Shown here: positions 37,530-46,761 of the stretch, in pieces | Position numbering within the stretch: the stretch's first letter is position 1 | Layout of the letters: the number at the start of each line of letters is the position of its first letter | Assembly: GCA_016710965.1 (NCBI GenBank) | Contig: JADJTW010000003.1 | Span: 124,001-188,000 of the forward strand | DNA length: 64,000 nucleotides | Origin: Flavobacteriales bacterium | GTDB lineage: Bacteria > Bacteroidota > Bacteroidia > Flavobacteriales_F > PHOS-HE28 | Reading direction: 5' to 3' | Notes under the pieces: generated by a model | Told to the model about the DNA's origin: nothing | Databases searched by the model: none | What the model saw: the letters and a program-made list of their open reading frames with translations, nothing else | Translations under genes and position numbers: made by a program

Positions 37530-38233
37530 ATGACAAAACTCGCTCTTGTCTGCGCCGTGGTTCTATCGGTGACAACAGCGGCTGTTGCAGGGCAAACTCA
37601 ACAGAGATCAAGATTTCGGTTCTCTTCCGACGAAGGTTTGAGATTCGATCTAAGAGGAAAGGCCATCACATTCTTCATCATTGAAGACACCTATTTTACA
37701 ACGGCCAATCTCGGCGGCGAGTTGCTCTACAAGTCGCACAGCTTGGGTATCGATGGCTCCTATTTCAGATGGCGATTCGAACATGATGACGATGAGGATG
37801 TCGCCATGTACGAGACCTATGAAAGAAGAAAGTACATTCTTTCGATTACAAATTCGGGTTTCTGTGCTGGGATCTGAACCAGTTGTACTTCAATTCATAC
37901 TACAAGACGGGCACCTACAAAATGTGGCATGCTCCACAGGACTATGACCTTACTACAGCAGATTCCATCTTGGTACAAAACAAGAGCATTGGCACTTTCA
38001 ATGAGCTTGGGGTCGGGGTCGGCTACAAGAGGAATTTCCAGAGCTCCAGATTCGGAATTGATATCAGCGCAAACGTGGCGAAGAGAACCAGCACGACAGA
38101 TATCCTCACCTACTCAACTTATACCGTAAGTCGATTTGAAGATGATGTCGAACAGGTCGAACACGTGTTCTATATGAGGCTCAATCTCATTTTCCACCTT
38201 GTTCAGGCCACATCCGGGCAAGAAAAGATGTAG
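37530..38233 (+). CDS. Hypothetical exported protein, outer-membrane-like, AT-richer than neighbours, one frameshift
   Basis: Signal peptide MTKLALVCAVVLSVTTAAVAG. The first part reads to about 37830 (VAMYETYERR). In the run GAAAGAAGAAAG a base is gained or lost, and the other frame continues KVHSFDYKFGFLCWDLNQLYFNS and YYKTGTYKMWH, then LGVGVGYKRNFQSSRFGIDIS, ending at 38233. Alternating aromatic/hydrophobic strands and the last strands (VFYMRLNLIFHLVQ) suggest a small beta-barrel. Codon use is clearly AT-richer than all neighbours. It lies between two copies of the aminotransferase 3' end, so it was probably acquired. No family was recognised. Confidence 0.65.
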
Positions 38234-38235
38234 GC

Positions 38236-39505
38236 TCACGCGAACTGCTGTACGCTCACGGCGATGATCCGGCAGGATTCCATCAGCTGTTCCTCCGAGA
38301 TCACCAAAGGCGGCGCGAACCGGATGATGTCCCCATGAGTGGGCTTGGCCAGCAGGCCATTGTCGCGCAGCAGGAGGCAGAGTTCCTAAGCGGAAAGAGG
38401 CGACCCATCATGGGCTGTGCGCGGATCGATGACAATGGCGTTCACTAGTCCCTTGCCACGCACGAGCTTGATGAAATCGTACTGTCCCACCAGCTTACCC
38501 ATCTCCTCGCGGAACATGCGGCCCAGCCGTTCGGCATTCGCCGTGAGCCCTTCATCCTTTACGATCGCCAGCGCTTCCATGGCCACGCGCGCCCATGGAT
38601 TGCCGCCGTAGGTGCTGCCATGCGTTCCGGGGGTGAATACGCTCATCACTTCATCCCGTGCGAGGACCGCGCTCACCGGGTACATGCCTCCACTCAAGGC
38701 CTTGGCCAGGATCACGGCATCAGGCCGTTTGGCCGGATCGCGCTCATCATCGGGCACGCTGCACAGCAACCTTCCCGTTCGTGCGATCCCTGTCTGGATC
38801 TCATCGGCGATGAAGAGCACATTGCGCGCCTTGCATGCGGCGATGGCCCGGGGGATGTAATCGCTGGCTGGGGTGTAGACCCCGCGTTCACCTTGGATAG
38901 GCTCCACCAGGAAAGCGCACACGGCAGGATCCTTCATTGCATTCTCCAAGGCGGGCACATCATCGTACGGGATCACCGAGAAGCCCGGCGTGAAGGGCCC
39001 GAAGCCGCCCTGGCTCTCGGGATCGGTGCTCATGCTGATGATGCTGATGGTACGGCCGTGGAAGTTGCCTTCGCAGACGACCACCTTGGCCTGGCCGGCA
39101 GGGATGCCCCTTCTTCTCATAGCCCCATTTGCGCGCCATCTTGATCGCCGTTTCCACCGCTTCAGCACCGGTGTTCATCGGCAGCATCTTGTCGTAGCCG
39201 AAGAGTTCGCAAACCATCTTCTCGTATTCGCCCAGCACGCTATTGTAGAAGGCCCGCGAGGTGAGCGTCATCCGCGCGGCCTGGTCCTGCATGACGGCTA
39301 CCAAGCGGGGATGGCAGTGCCCCTGGTTCACCGCGCTGTACGCGCTTAGGAAATCGTAGTAGCGCTTGCCGTCAACGTCCCACACGAAAACGCCTTTGCC
39401 GCCATCGAGCACCACTGGCAGCGGGTGGTAGTTGTGCGCGCCATAGCGTTCCTCCAATTCGATGGCGCGCTGTGCCTTGTTGCGGACTTGTGAAAGCTGT
39501 GGCAT
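38236..39505 (-). CDS. rocD: Ornithine aminotransferase, two frameshifts
   Basis: It starts at the ATG at 39505 (MPQLSQVRNKAQRAIELEE). The PLP fold type I class III aminotransferase is clear: YGAHNYHPLPVVL, NTGAEAVETAIKMARKWGY, VCEGNFHGRT, FIADEIQTG, and the PLP lysine in ILAKALSGG. One extra base in a run of four C (plus strand 39106-39109) splits the gene near residue 133. A missing base near 38388 shifts the last part, which otherwise reads ELCLLLRDNGLLAKPTHGD, then IIRFAPPLVISEEQ, to SVQQFA with a stop at 38236. Total about 422 residues. It converts ornithine and 2-oxoglutarate to glutamate semialdehyde and glutamate. Confidence 0.9.
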
Positions 39506-39557
39506 GGGACGAGACCTCTTGGAGGGGCCGCTAATGTAGAGGGCGCGCGAGGGTCGA

Positions 39558-40763
39558 TCAGCGAGCTGTGGCCGGCGCTTCGTGCTCGCTTGCGAATACA
39601 TGGCGCAACACCGCCTCGTCCACAGCGGTCAAAGGCACGTGCCGCCGCTCCATGACGCGACGCGCTGTTTCCAACGCCTTGTCCATGGCATGCACCGCCC
39701 CGCCCTCGGCGCCGCCCCAGCTGAAGGATGGGATATGCTTGGGCGGGAAGCCTGATCCGAACACGTTGGCAGCAACGCCCACCACCGCGCCTGTGTTGAA
39801 CATGGTATTGATGCCGCTCTTGGAATGGTCGCCCATGATGAGGCCGCAGAACTGGAGTCCGGTAGGCTCTGCTTTTCCCGTGGCGTAGCTGAAGGCATGC
39901 ACTTCGCCGTACGTGTTCTTCAAGTTGCTGTTGTTGGTATCGGCGCCCAGGTTGCACCATTCGCCCAGGACGCTGTTGCCCAGGAAGCCATCGTGCCCCT
40001 TATTGCTGAAGCCGAGCAGCACGCTGTTGTTCACTTCGCCTCCAACGCGGCATTCCGGCCCGAAGGAAGAAGGTCCATAGATCTTCGCGCCCATTTTCAA
40101 TTGCGCATGGTCGCCTAGCGCGAACGGCCCGCGGATGAGACAACCTTCCATCACCTCCGCGCCCTTGCCGATATAGACGGGACCGCTTTTCGTGTTGATG
40201 GTACAGGCCTCGACCACTGCGCCCTCTTCCAGGAATATGAGCGTGGGGTCGCCCACCACCGTGTTCAAGGAACTCAGCGGCTGGGAGCGCCGACCCTCGG
40301 TGAGCAATTTGAAATCGTTGGCGATGGCCTTGCCGCAATGCTGGAAGAGATGCCAGGGCCGTTCGATCCGAGTGACTTCGCCGGAGAAACGAACGGGCTT
40401 GAGGAAGGACGGTGGATCGGTCCAATTCCCCGGACCTGGCGATTCGTTGCCAGCGATACCGAAGGCGAGGGCGCGGCCGCTTCCAACGAGCACTTCGCCA
40501 GGCCGAAGGTCCATGACGGCAGCGGCAAGGTCATCGGTCGGCAACAGTGCCCCGTCCACTTCAAAGCGCGATGCATCATCAACTGGCATCGGGAAGACTT
40601 GGGCGAGATAGTCTTCGGTGCGATATCCTACGGAAAGGCCGCTGCGCACGTACCAGCCTTCGGATATCCGCAGGATCCCCGGCCGCAACTGGGCCGCGGG
40701 CCGCGTGAAGGTGAGCGGCTTCAGGTGATCGTGCAGCCCCGCGTCGGAAAGGATGATCGACAT
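39558..40763 (-). CDS. GlmU-like / NDP-sugar pyrophosphorylase-like protein with left-handed beta-helix
   Basis: A 401-residue protein common in Bacteroidota. The N-terminal half (MSIILSDAGLHDHLKPLTFTRP; GILRISEGW) resembles a nucleotidyltransferase fold but lacks the G-x-G-T-R signature. From about residue 170 hexapeptide repeats form a left-handed beta-helix (VVEACTINTKSGPVYIGKGA; GVVAGVAANVFG-like). So it may bind or transfer an acyl or sugar group without being a classical pyrophosphorylase. It lies 53 nt before the aminotransferase start on the same strand. A TACATTCG box sits 12 nt before the ATG. Confidence 0.85.
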   Translation of the reverse strand: MSIILSDAGLHDHLKPLTFTRPAAQLRPGILRISEGWYVRSGLSVGYRTEDYLAQVFPMPVDDASRFEVDGALLPTDDLAAAVMDLRPGEVLVGSGRALAFGIAGNESPGPGNWTDPPSFLKPVRFSGEVTRIERPWHLFQHCGKAIANDFKLLTEGRRSQPLSSLNTVVGDPTLIFLEEGAVVEACTINTKSGPVYIGKGAEVMEGCLIRGPFALGDHAQLKMGAKIYGPSSFGPECRVGGEVNNSVLLGFSNKGHDGFLGNSVLGEWCNLGADTNNSNLKNTYGEVHAFSYATGKAEPTGLQFCGLIMGDHSKSGINTMFNTGAVVGVAANVFGSGFPPKHIPSFSWGGAEGGAVHAMDKALETARRVMERRHVPLTAVDEAVLRHVFASEHEAPATAR

Positions 40764-40767
40764 GCAG

Positions 40768-40775
40768 CGAATGTA
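40768..40775 (-). promoter_or_regulatory. Candidate -7 promoter element (TACATTCG) for the GlmU-like gene
   Basis: It lies 12 nt (T to A of ATG) upstream of the start at 40763, predicting an mRNA with essentially no leader. Confidence 0.4.
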
Positions 40776-40812
40776 GGGTCGGTGGCCGCGCCAGTCGCCC
40801 GATGAGCAATGG

Positions 40813-42234
40813 CTATTGCAAACCGGAGAGCGTGCATACCCAATACACCAAAGCAGCGAGCAAAGCGCTCACTGGAATGGTGAGGATCCACGCCCAGAGC
40901 AGGCGGACGGTGACGCCCCAGCGAACCGCGCTCAAGCGCTTGGTGGCACCAACGCCTACGATCGCACCCGTGATGGTATGGGTGGTGCTCACAGGTATGC
41001 CCATCTGCTCCGTCAGGTAAAGCGTGGTGGCACCAGCTGTCTCGGCGCATACGCCTTCCAGGGGAGTCACCTTGGTGATGCGTGTTCCCATGGTCTTCAC
41101 GATCTTCCAGCCACCGCTGAGCGTGCCTAGGCCGATGGCAGTGTAGCACGCCAACGGGACCCAGTTCGGCATCTGCTTGATGTCAGTGATCACCTGGCCA
41201 TCGACTTCGGCCTTGCCAGCGATGAGCGCCGCCATGATGATGCCCATCACCTTCTGCGCATCATTGCCACCGTGGCCGATGCTGAAGGCTGCCGAACTGA
41301 GCAGCTGCAACCGCTTGAACATGTTGGACATGCTGTGCGCGTTCGGTGTCTTCACCTTCTCTACATAGAGGTAGGTGAGAATGAAGATGAGCGCGCCCAC
41401 CATGAGGCCGATCCGTATGATGGAGTTGTCCGCTTTGTCCAGTGCTTTCGCCAGCTTCTCCTGGTCCGTATGGGCGTCAACGTTCGCAGAGATGCTGGCC
41501 GCTATCCCCTTGCCGCCTTGCGTATTGTAGTGGACCAGGTACGGCATGGCGGCATCCACCTTCTTCCGTGCGGCTTCGTAATCCGCCATCCTCGCGGGAT
41601 CCTCGGCGGCTTCCTTCTTCAACACATCGGCCTTGTAGAACTTCTCCAGGTTCTCCTCGATCTTGCCTTGCTGCAAGTGCGTGAACAGGAACCAGGTGGC
41701 CACCGATGCGATGACGATGATGCCCACCCTCGTCCACACTTTGCGCACGATGGTGACGAATGTGATGAACATGCTGATGATCATTCCCACCAACGGCGCC
41801 AGGAAGATGAATAGCAGCGTCTTGGTGATCTTGTCGTTCTCCACCACGTCGCCCAGGCCGAAGCCGTCCGTGGTGGCGAACGCGTGGGCGATGGCCGCAC
41901 CCGCAAAGCCGCCGATCAGCGTGTGCGAACTGCTGCTGGGGATCCCGTACCACCAGGTGAGCAGGTTCCAGATGATGGCCGCGATGAGGCCGCTGAGGAT
42001 CACCGGCAGCGTGATGAACTCGGCATGGACCGTCTTGCTGATGGTGTTGGCCACCGCATGGTCCTTGAAGATGAAGAAGGCGACGAAGTTGAAGAAGCCC
42101 GCCCACAGCACGGCCTGGAATGGTGTCAGCACCTTGGTGCTCACCACGGTGGCGATGGAGTTCGCGGCGTCGTGGAAGCCGTTGATGTAATCGAACACCA
42201 AGGCCAGCACGATGATGACGACGATCAGCTCCAT
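40813..42234 (-). CDS. pit: Inorganic phosphate transporter, PiT family
   Basis: A 473-residue membrane protein with the PiT signatures FDYINGFHDAANSIATVVST (residues 14-33) near the N-terminus and the repeated half GHGGNDAQKVMGIIMAAL plus GTRITKVTPLEGVCAETAGA near the C-terminus. Two hydrophobic halves flank a charged cytosolic loop (about 190-260). It carries phosphate with H+ or Na+ as low-affinity uptake. It follows the DUF47 gene after 4 nt on the same strand, the usual PiT-DUF47 operon. Confidence 0.95.
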   Translation of the reverse strand: MELIVVIIVLALVFDYINGFHDAANSIATVVSTKVLTPFQAVLWAGFFNFVAFFIFKDHAVANTISKTVHAEFITLPVILSGLIAAIIWNLLTWWYGIPSSSSHTLIGGFAGAAIAHAFATTDGFGLGDVVENDKITKTLLFIFLAPLVGMIISMFITFVTIVRKVWTRVGIIVIASVATWFLFTHLQQGKIEENLEKFYKADVLKKEAAEDPARMADYEAARKKVDAAMPYLVHYNTQGGKGIAASISANVDAHTDQEKLAKALDKADNSIIRIGLMVGALIFILTYLYVEKVKTPNAHSMSNMFKRLQLLSSAAFSIGHGGNDAQKVMGIIMAALIAGKAEVDGQVITDIKQMPNWVPLACYTAIGLGTLSGGWKIVKTMGTRITKVTPLEGVCAETAGATTLYLTEQMGIPVSTTHTITGAIVGVGATKRLSAVRWGVTVRLLWAWILTIPVSALLAALVYWVCTLSGLQ

Positions 42235-42238
42235 CCGA

Positions 42239-42886
42239 TCACGCGTACTTCAGCATGATGGATTCCATGACGTTGCTCACGTCCTCGCACTTGTCGGTGG
42301 CAAGCTCCAGCACCGCGTAGGTGTCGCGCATGCGAATGAGTTGGATGGGGTCCTTCTCCGTGGCGAAAAGGCGCTGGATGGCCCTATCGAAGACCTCGTC
42401 GGCCTGGTTCTCCATGCTGTTGATCTGCACCACGAATTCGTTGTGCGCCCCGCTCTTGTGCATGTTCCGCAGGTTCTGCACGGCCATCTGCACCACGCGC
42501 GCGCCTTCGTTCACGAGCCGCGCCAGTTCGCGGCAGGTCTCATCGGGCTTGTCGATGCCGAAGAGCTCCAGGTTCTTGGCGGCAGCGAGGATGAAGTCAG
42601 CCACATCGTCCAGGCTGGTGGCCAAACTGTGTATGTCCTCGCGGTCGATCGGCGTGATGAAGTTGCGGGCGAGATCGGTGAAGATCGTGTGAGTAAGGTC
42701 GTCGTTGGCGCGCTCCTCTATCTCCAATCGCTCGAGCAGGGCGGTGCGTTGCGAACCTGGCTCGGTGTTCATGATCGCGATCAGGTCCTCGCTCATCTTC
42801 AGCACGTTCGCCGCTGACGCCTCGAAGTGGAAGAAGAACACGCGATCGCGCGGTTTGAAAATGCTCAGGAGTTGATCGAGCGCCAT
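42239..42886 (-). CDS. DUF47 family PhoU-like regulator of PiT
   Basis: A 215-residue all-helical protein. It has the PhoU/DUF47 segments FEASAANVLKMSEDLIAIM, ERANDDLTHTIFTDLARNFITPIDREDIHSLATSLDDVADFI (two adjacent pieces) and LPTEK-like C-terminal helices with repeated E-x-x-x-D metal-binding positions. It is the first gene of the operon with the PiT transporter and probably regulates phosphate flux. A TACTTTTAG box lies 29 nt before the start. Confidence 0.93.
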   Translation of the reverse strand: MALDQLLSIFKPRDRVFFFHFEASAANVLKMSEDLIAIMNTEPGSQRTALLERLEIEERANDDLTHTIFTDLARNFITPIDREDIHSLATSLDDVADFILAAAKNLELFGIDKPDETCRELARLVNEGARVVQMAVQNLRNMHKSGAHNEFVVQINSMENQADEVFDRAIQRLFATEKDPIQLIRMRDTYAVLELATDKCEDVSNVMESIMLKYA

Positions 42887-42906
42887 GGGCTTTGGTTTAT
42901 CAGGGG

Positions 42907-42915
42907 CTAAAAGTA
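42907..42915 (-). promoter_or_regulatory. Candidate -7 promoter element (TACTTTTAG) for the DUF47-PiT operon
   Basis: The same nonamer precedes alkB (15221-15229). Here it is 29 nt before the start codon, leaving a leader of about 15 nt. Confidence 0.4.
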
Positions 42916-43080
42916 CCGGAGCGCGGTATGGCAGCGCTGTTCGCGCTGTGCTCTTTGAAGGAACACATCATGAGAGGCAGAGCCAGTTCAACGAACTTGC
43001 TTCGGTACATCGCGGCGCGAAACAGGTCAAGGCATGTTAAGCCAATGTTCCCTCGTCATTAACGATCGCCGAATGCGCCA

Positions 43081-43473
43081 TCAATGCTGTTCCAAGTGAA
43101 GCACATGGAGCATGCGGTGCATGACCGGGGCGAGGAAGACCGCCACCGCGCCCAGAAGCGTGATGCCGCTGTACAAAGCATAGAAGGATGCGAACCATTT
43201 GGCCGCATCGTTGCGCAACGGGTCCACCGGGCCCATGCCGCCCAGGATCATGCTGGCATTGAGGAAGGCATCAACAAGGGAGAGGCCTGCGAAGTACATA
43301 TAGCCCCATACCCCAAGCGCCAACGAGAACAAAACCAGCAGCGATGCCCAGCCCAAATGCCTGAGCAGGCGTAGGGCAAAGCGCGCTTTGCTGAGGACTG
43401 GGCGAGCGCGGTGTTCGAACACGCGGGGAAGATATCCGATCGGCACGTAGACGTTGAACCCTAACCTGTTCAT
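43081..43473 (-). CDS. Small membrane protein with two transmembrane helices
   Basis: A 130-residue basic protein. An arginine-rich N-terminus (RVFEHRARPVLSKARFALRLL) is followed by a helix at about 42-64 (ASLLVLFSLALGVWGYMYFAG), a loop LVDAFLNASMILGGMGPVD and a second helix at about 97-115 (YALYSGITLLGAVAVFLAPV). The layout of helix, short polar/Gly loop and helix recalls two-helix ion channels, but no selectivity-filter motif is present. It stands alone between the phosphate operon and a degenerate segment. Function unknown. Confidence 0.65.
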   Translation of the reverse strand: MNRLGFNVYVPIGYLPRVFEHRARPVLSKARFALRLLRHLGWASLLVLFSLALGVWGYMYFAGLSLVDAFLNASMILGGMGPVDPLRNDAAKWFASFYALYSGITLLGAVAVFLAPVMHRMLHVLHLEQH

Positions 43474-43564
43474 GGGCCATCCCGAAGGGATGACGGGGCG
43501 ACTTCACCGTCATCGACCCATCTTGAAGCCACTTTGGACCATCTGCCGGTTCCTCCCCTCCAGT

Positions 43565-43889
43565 ACATTCATCACCTTCGTTGGCATGGTCAACTGCGCT
43601 TGCAGGACAATGAGTGGATCAAGGGGCTGGGACTCTTCGCCATCAGCCTCGTCAGTCGGGGCATCGTCTTCTAGCACTAGGCGCTGCTGTTGCCTGCCAT
43701 TCGCATTCACGGCATCGTGCGCCATGGGCCGCTCGCGTGCGAGAGCTAAGAGTGCATCAGGAGGTGTTCGCTCCGGTCGTTTCCACCGCGTTCACCCTGC
43801 TCTTCATGAAGGATGAAGCGCAGGAATTGAACCGTGTGGTTGCCGCTGCTTTCCTTGCAGCGGCTGTCTCGATCCAGCTCATGGAATAG
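43565..43889 (+). pseudogene. Degenerate membrane-protein segment, possibly EamA/DMT transporter-like
   Basis: Between the small membrane protein and the antiporter there is no intact gene. One frame reads RLQDNEWIKGLGLFAISLVSRGIVF before in-frame stops near 43675, then ALLLPAIRIHGIV. Another frame ends with VHQEVFAPVVSTAFTLLFMK, DEAQELNRVVAAAFLAAAVSIQLME and a stop at 43887-43889. The last part resembles the terminal helix pair of EamA-type transporters. At least one frameshift and two stops interrupt it, so it looks like a decayed gene. The family guess is weak. Confidence 0.4.
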
Positions 43890-43895
43890 ATACTC

Positions 43896-45893
43896 ATGCA
43901 TCTGCCCCTCTTCGGTGAATTGCTCTTGATCCTGGCGCTGGCGGGTGGGATCCTCCTGCTCTTCCGCCGTTTCAAGTTGCCCAGCATCCTCGCCTTCATC
44001 GCCACCGGCATGATCGCCGGCCCGCACGGGCTGGGCTGGGTGAAGGAGGTGGAGGAAGTGGAAGCGCTCGCCGAAATCGGCGTGGTCTTCCTGCTCTTCG
44101 TCATCGGCATGGAATTCAGCCTGAAGAAGCTGATATCCGTAGGCCGTACGGTGCTATTAGGTGGCGCCTTGCAAACCGGCCTCACCATCGTGGCGATCGC
44201 CGGAGCACTCCACTTCGGTGGCATAAGCTGGCCCAGCGCAGTCTTCATCGGTTTCCTCGTATCGCTCAGCAGTACGGCCATCGTGCTACGCGTACTGCAG
44301 GAAAAAGGCAAAATGGACGGCGCGCACGGGCGCGTGAGCACGGCCATCCTCATCTTCCAGGACATCATCGTGGTGCCCATGATGCTGGTGACACCGCTGC
44401 TGGCCGGGAAAAGCAGCAACATCGCCGGCGACCTCCTCCTGTTACTGGGAAAGATGGCTCTGCTGTTGGTAACTGTATTCACTGCCGGTCGATATGTGGT
44501 GCCGCGCCTTTTACGCGCCGCCGTGAAAGGCCGCGGCAACGAGCTCTTCATCATCACCATCGTCGTCATCTGCTTCGCGGCTGCTTTCGCCACACAGGCC
44601 ATGGGACTCTCTCTTGCATTGGGGGCGTTCTTCGCGGGGCTGGTCATCAGCGAGACCGACCAGGCCTACCATGCCACGGGCATCGTGCAGCCCTTCCATG
44701 AGCTTTTCCTCAGCTTCTTCTTCGTCAGCATCGGAATGCTGGTCGATGCCGGGCTCTTTCTCGCGCATCCGATCGCCATCCTCGGGTTGGCACTGGGCGC
44801 TTCGATGCTGAAGATCGGTGCGGCATTCGTTGCCGTATGGGTGTTGCGCTATCCGGTGAGCACAGCCTTGCACAGCGCGCTCGCTCTTTTCCAACTGGGC
44901 GAATTCGGTTTCGTCCTCGCCATGCCAGGCCTCGCCCTCGGACTGCTATCCCAGGATCATTACCAGCTGTTCCTTGCTGTGGCCATCCTGGGCATGGCCG
45001 CTACGCCTTTCGTCATGGGCCGGTCCGAGCGGATTTCGCGCTGGCTGCTCCTGCGCTTCCTGCCCTCGGGCGTGAGCGAACGACTGGACCGCTTGATGCG
45101 GGTGAAGCGCGAACAACGCAAGCAGCTGGGTGGGTCGCTTCATGACCACGTGGTGATCATAGGATTCGGCCTCAACGGGCAGAACGTGGCAACGGCCGCC
45201 ATCGAATCCGGAATTGCGTGCGCTGTCATCGAAGAGGATCCCGAATTGGCGAAGAAGGCACAGCAGGTTGGGCTTCAGGTGCTGCATGGCGACGGCTCCA
45301 ATGCCCATGTTCTGGAGCAAGCGCATGTGGAGCGCGCCCGGGTGGTAGTGGTAGCGATAAGCGATCCCGAAAGCACGCGGAAGATCGTCGCATGCGTACG
45401 CAGCATCAGCAGCACCGTTTATGTGATCGTGCGCACGCGCTATGTGCGGGAGATCCAAGCCAACCTCGATGCCGGAGCCAACGAAGTGATCCCGGAGGAA
45501 TTCGAGACCAGCATTGAGATCTTCTACCGCGTACTACGCAAGTACCTGGTGCCCGAGCAACGCATACGCGACCTGGTGGGGCAGATCCGCAACGACCACT
45601 ATAGCATGCTTCGCGGCGTTGCCAGCGGTCCAGCGAAGCAACCGGACACATTGCTGATCCCGGGGGTCGAGATCGCCACACTGCCCGTTACGATGGGCCG
45701 CAGCAAGGTGGTGGGGCGTACTGTGGCCGAGATACAGCTGCGCGAACGATATGGTATCACAGTGCTCGCGATCATGCGCAAGGGCCGGTACATCACCAAC
45801 GTCAGCGGGAATGCACGGATCACGACCGATGACGTCCTCTACCTCCTGGGATCGCCTGAGAGCATCGTGAAGCTCGACCACGACTTGCGCTGA
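43896..45893 (+). CDS. KefB-type cation:proton antiporter with RCK domains (CPA2 family)
   Basis: A 665-residue protein. Residues 1-400 carry about twelve membrane helices with CPA2 motifs (FRRFKLPSILAFIATGMIAGP; GVVFLLFVIGMEF; FFAGLVISETD). Then an RCK N-domain binds nucleotide (HVVIIGFGLNGQNVATAAIE with downstream acidic IEEDPE). A C-terminal RCK_C domain (VEIATLPVTMGRSKVVGRTV to YLLGSPESIVKL) follows. Such proteins exchange K+ or Na+ for H+ under nucleotide or ligand control. It follows the degenerate segment by 6 nt and is followed by signalling genes. Confidence 0.95.
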   Translation: MHLPLFGELLLILALAGGILLLFRRFKLPSILAFIATGMIAGPHGLGWVKEVEEVEALAEIGVVFLLFVIGMEFSLKKLISVGRTVLLGGALQTGLTIVAIAGALHFGGISWPSAVFIGFLVSLSSTAIVLRVLQEKGKMDGAHGRVSTAILIFQDIIVVPMMLVTPLLAGKSSNIAGDLLLLLGKMALLLVTVFTAGRYVVPRLLRAAVKGRGNELFIITIVVICFAAAFATQAMGLSLALGAFFAGLVISETDQAYHATGIVQPFHELFLSFFFVSIGMLVDAGLFLAHPIAILGLALGASMLKIGAAFVAVWVLRYPVSTALHSALALFQLGEFGFVLAMPGLALGLLSQDHYQLFLAVAILGMAATPFVMGRSERISRWLLLRFLPSGVSERLDRLMRVKREQRKQLGGSLHDHVVIIGFGLNGQNVATAAIESGIACAVIEEDPELAKKAQQVGLQVLHGDGSNAHVLEQAHVERARVVVVAISDPESTRKIVACVRSISSTVYVIVRTRYVREIQANLDAGANEVIPEEFETSIEIFYRVLRKYLVPEQRIRDLVGQIRNDHYSMLRGVASGPAKQPDTLLIPGVEIATLPVTMGRSKVVGRTVAEIQLRERYGITVLAIMRKGRYITNVSGNARITTDDVLYLLGSPESIVKLDHDLR

Positions 45894-45943
45894 CCTCCAA
45901 GTCGGGCAACTTTCCCGGACGCCTTCGCGTTCCAACGGCCCAC

Positions 45944-46360
45944 ATGCTCAATAGCCCGTTCAGCACCGTATCGCACATCCTGCTCGTGGACGATGAGGAG
46001 GATTGCAACTTCGTAACGAAGCTGGTCCTGAAACGGGCAGGATTCATGGGCCGCTTAACCTGCTACACCAGTGCTTCTGAAGCACTGAAGCACATGCGAA
46101 GCGGAGTAGACCGGCCTGATATCATGTTCGTGGACATCAATATGCCGGCCGTGAATGGATTCGAGTTCCTGAGCACCTGCGAGAATGAAGGGCTCCTGCC
46201 CAACGACCTTACCAGCGTGGTCATGTTCAGCAGCAGCAACCGTCCCAGCGACCTCGAGCGCGCCCTCTCCTTCCGCTCCGTCATCGGCTATGTCGAAAAG
46301 GCTCTTTCCGTGGATAGCTTCGAACGCGTGCTCAACGACCACCAACGCGCCCGCGCTTAA
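45944..46360 (+). CDS. Single-domain response regulator
   Basis: A 138-residue CheY-like receiver without an output domain. Acidic residues D-D-E-E follow ILLVDD near the start. The phospho-acceptor is the Asp in IMFVDINMPAVNGFEF. The switch Thr/Ser and Lys lie in VVMFSSSN and YVEKAL. It opens a run of three separate signalling genes (two receivers and a soluble histidine kinase), 19 nt ahead of the second receiver. It could act as a phosphorelay intermediate or a protein-protein regulator. Confidence 0.9.
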   Translation: MLNSPFSTVSHILLVDDEEDCNFVTKLVLKRAGFMGRLTCYTSASEALKHMRSGVDRPDIMFVDINMPAVNGFEFLSTCENEGLLPNDLTSVVMFSSSNRPSDLERALSFRSVIGYVEKALSVDSFERVLNDHQRARA

Positions 46361-46378
46361 CCGACCTGCACAGCCATC

Positions 46379-46753
46379 ATGGCCATGAAGAAGATCCTGA
46401 TCATCGAAGATGAGACCATCATCTCCTTCAGCTACCGGCTGCAGCTGGAGCGCATGGGCTTCGAAGTGATCGGAACCGCGCGAAGCAGCGAAGAAGCCGA
46501 AGCCATGCTCGCCACCGAGCACCCCGACCTGATCATCATGGACATCTATCTGAAGGGCCCCAAAACCGGATTGGAACTGGCGCAGGAGATCCACAAGAAG
46601 GAAGCGATGCCCATCCTCTTCCTTACAGCCAGCACCAAGCCTGAGATCGTGCAGGCCATTCGCGAGCTCCCCAATTGCCACTACCTGAGCAAGCCCATCA
46701 ACAGCGACAGCCTGGACGACGTGCTGCGCCGTTTCGCGCACGGCGACCAATAG
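46379..46753 (+). CDS. Single-domain response regulator
   Basis: A 124-residue receiver: ILIIEDE at the N-terminus, phospho-acceptor Asp in LIIMDIYLKGPKTGLEL, Thr in FLTAST and Lys in YLSKPI. No output domain follows. The I-Y-L-K-G-x-x-x-G loop is typical of Bacteroidota receivers paired with hybrid kinases. The histidine kinase gene starts 8 nt after its stop, so the two are coupled and probably partners. Confidence 0.92.
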   Translation: MAMKKILIIEDETIISFSYRLQLERMGFEVIGTARSSEEAEAMLATEHPDLIIMDIYLKGPKTGLELAQEIHKKEAMPILFLTASTKPEIVQAIRELPNCHYLSKPINSDSLDDVLRRFAHGDQ

Positions 46754-46761
46754 CCCTAGCG

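Noticed and set aside
46675..46761. An N-terminal extension of the histidine kinase
   Set aside because: It overlaps the receiver gene in another frame and has no domain character; the ATG at 46762 follows the receiver stop directly.
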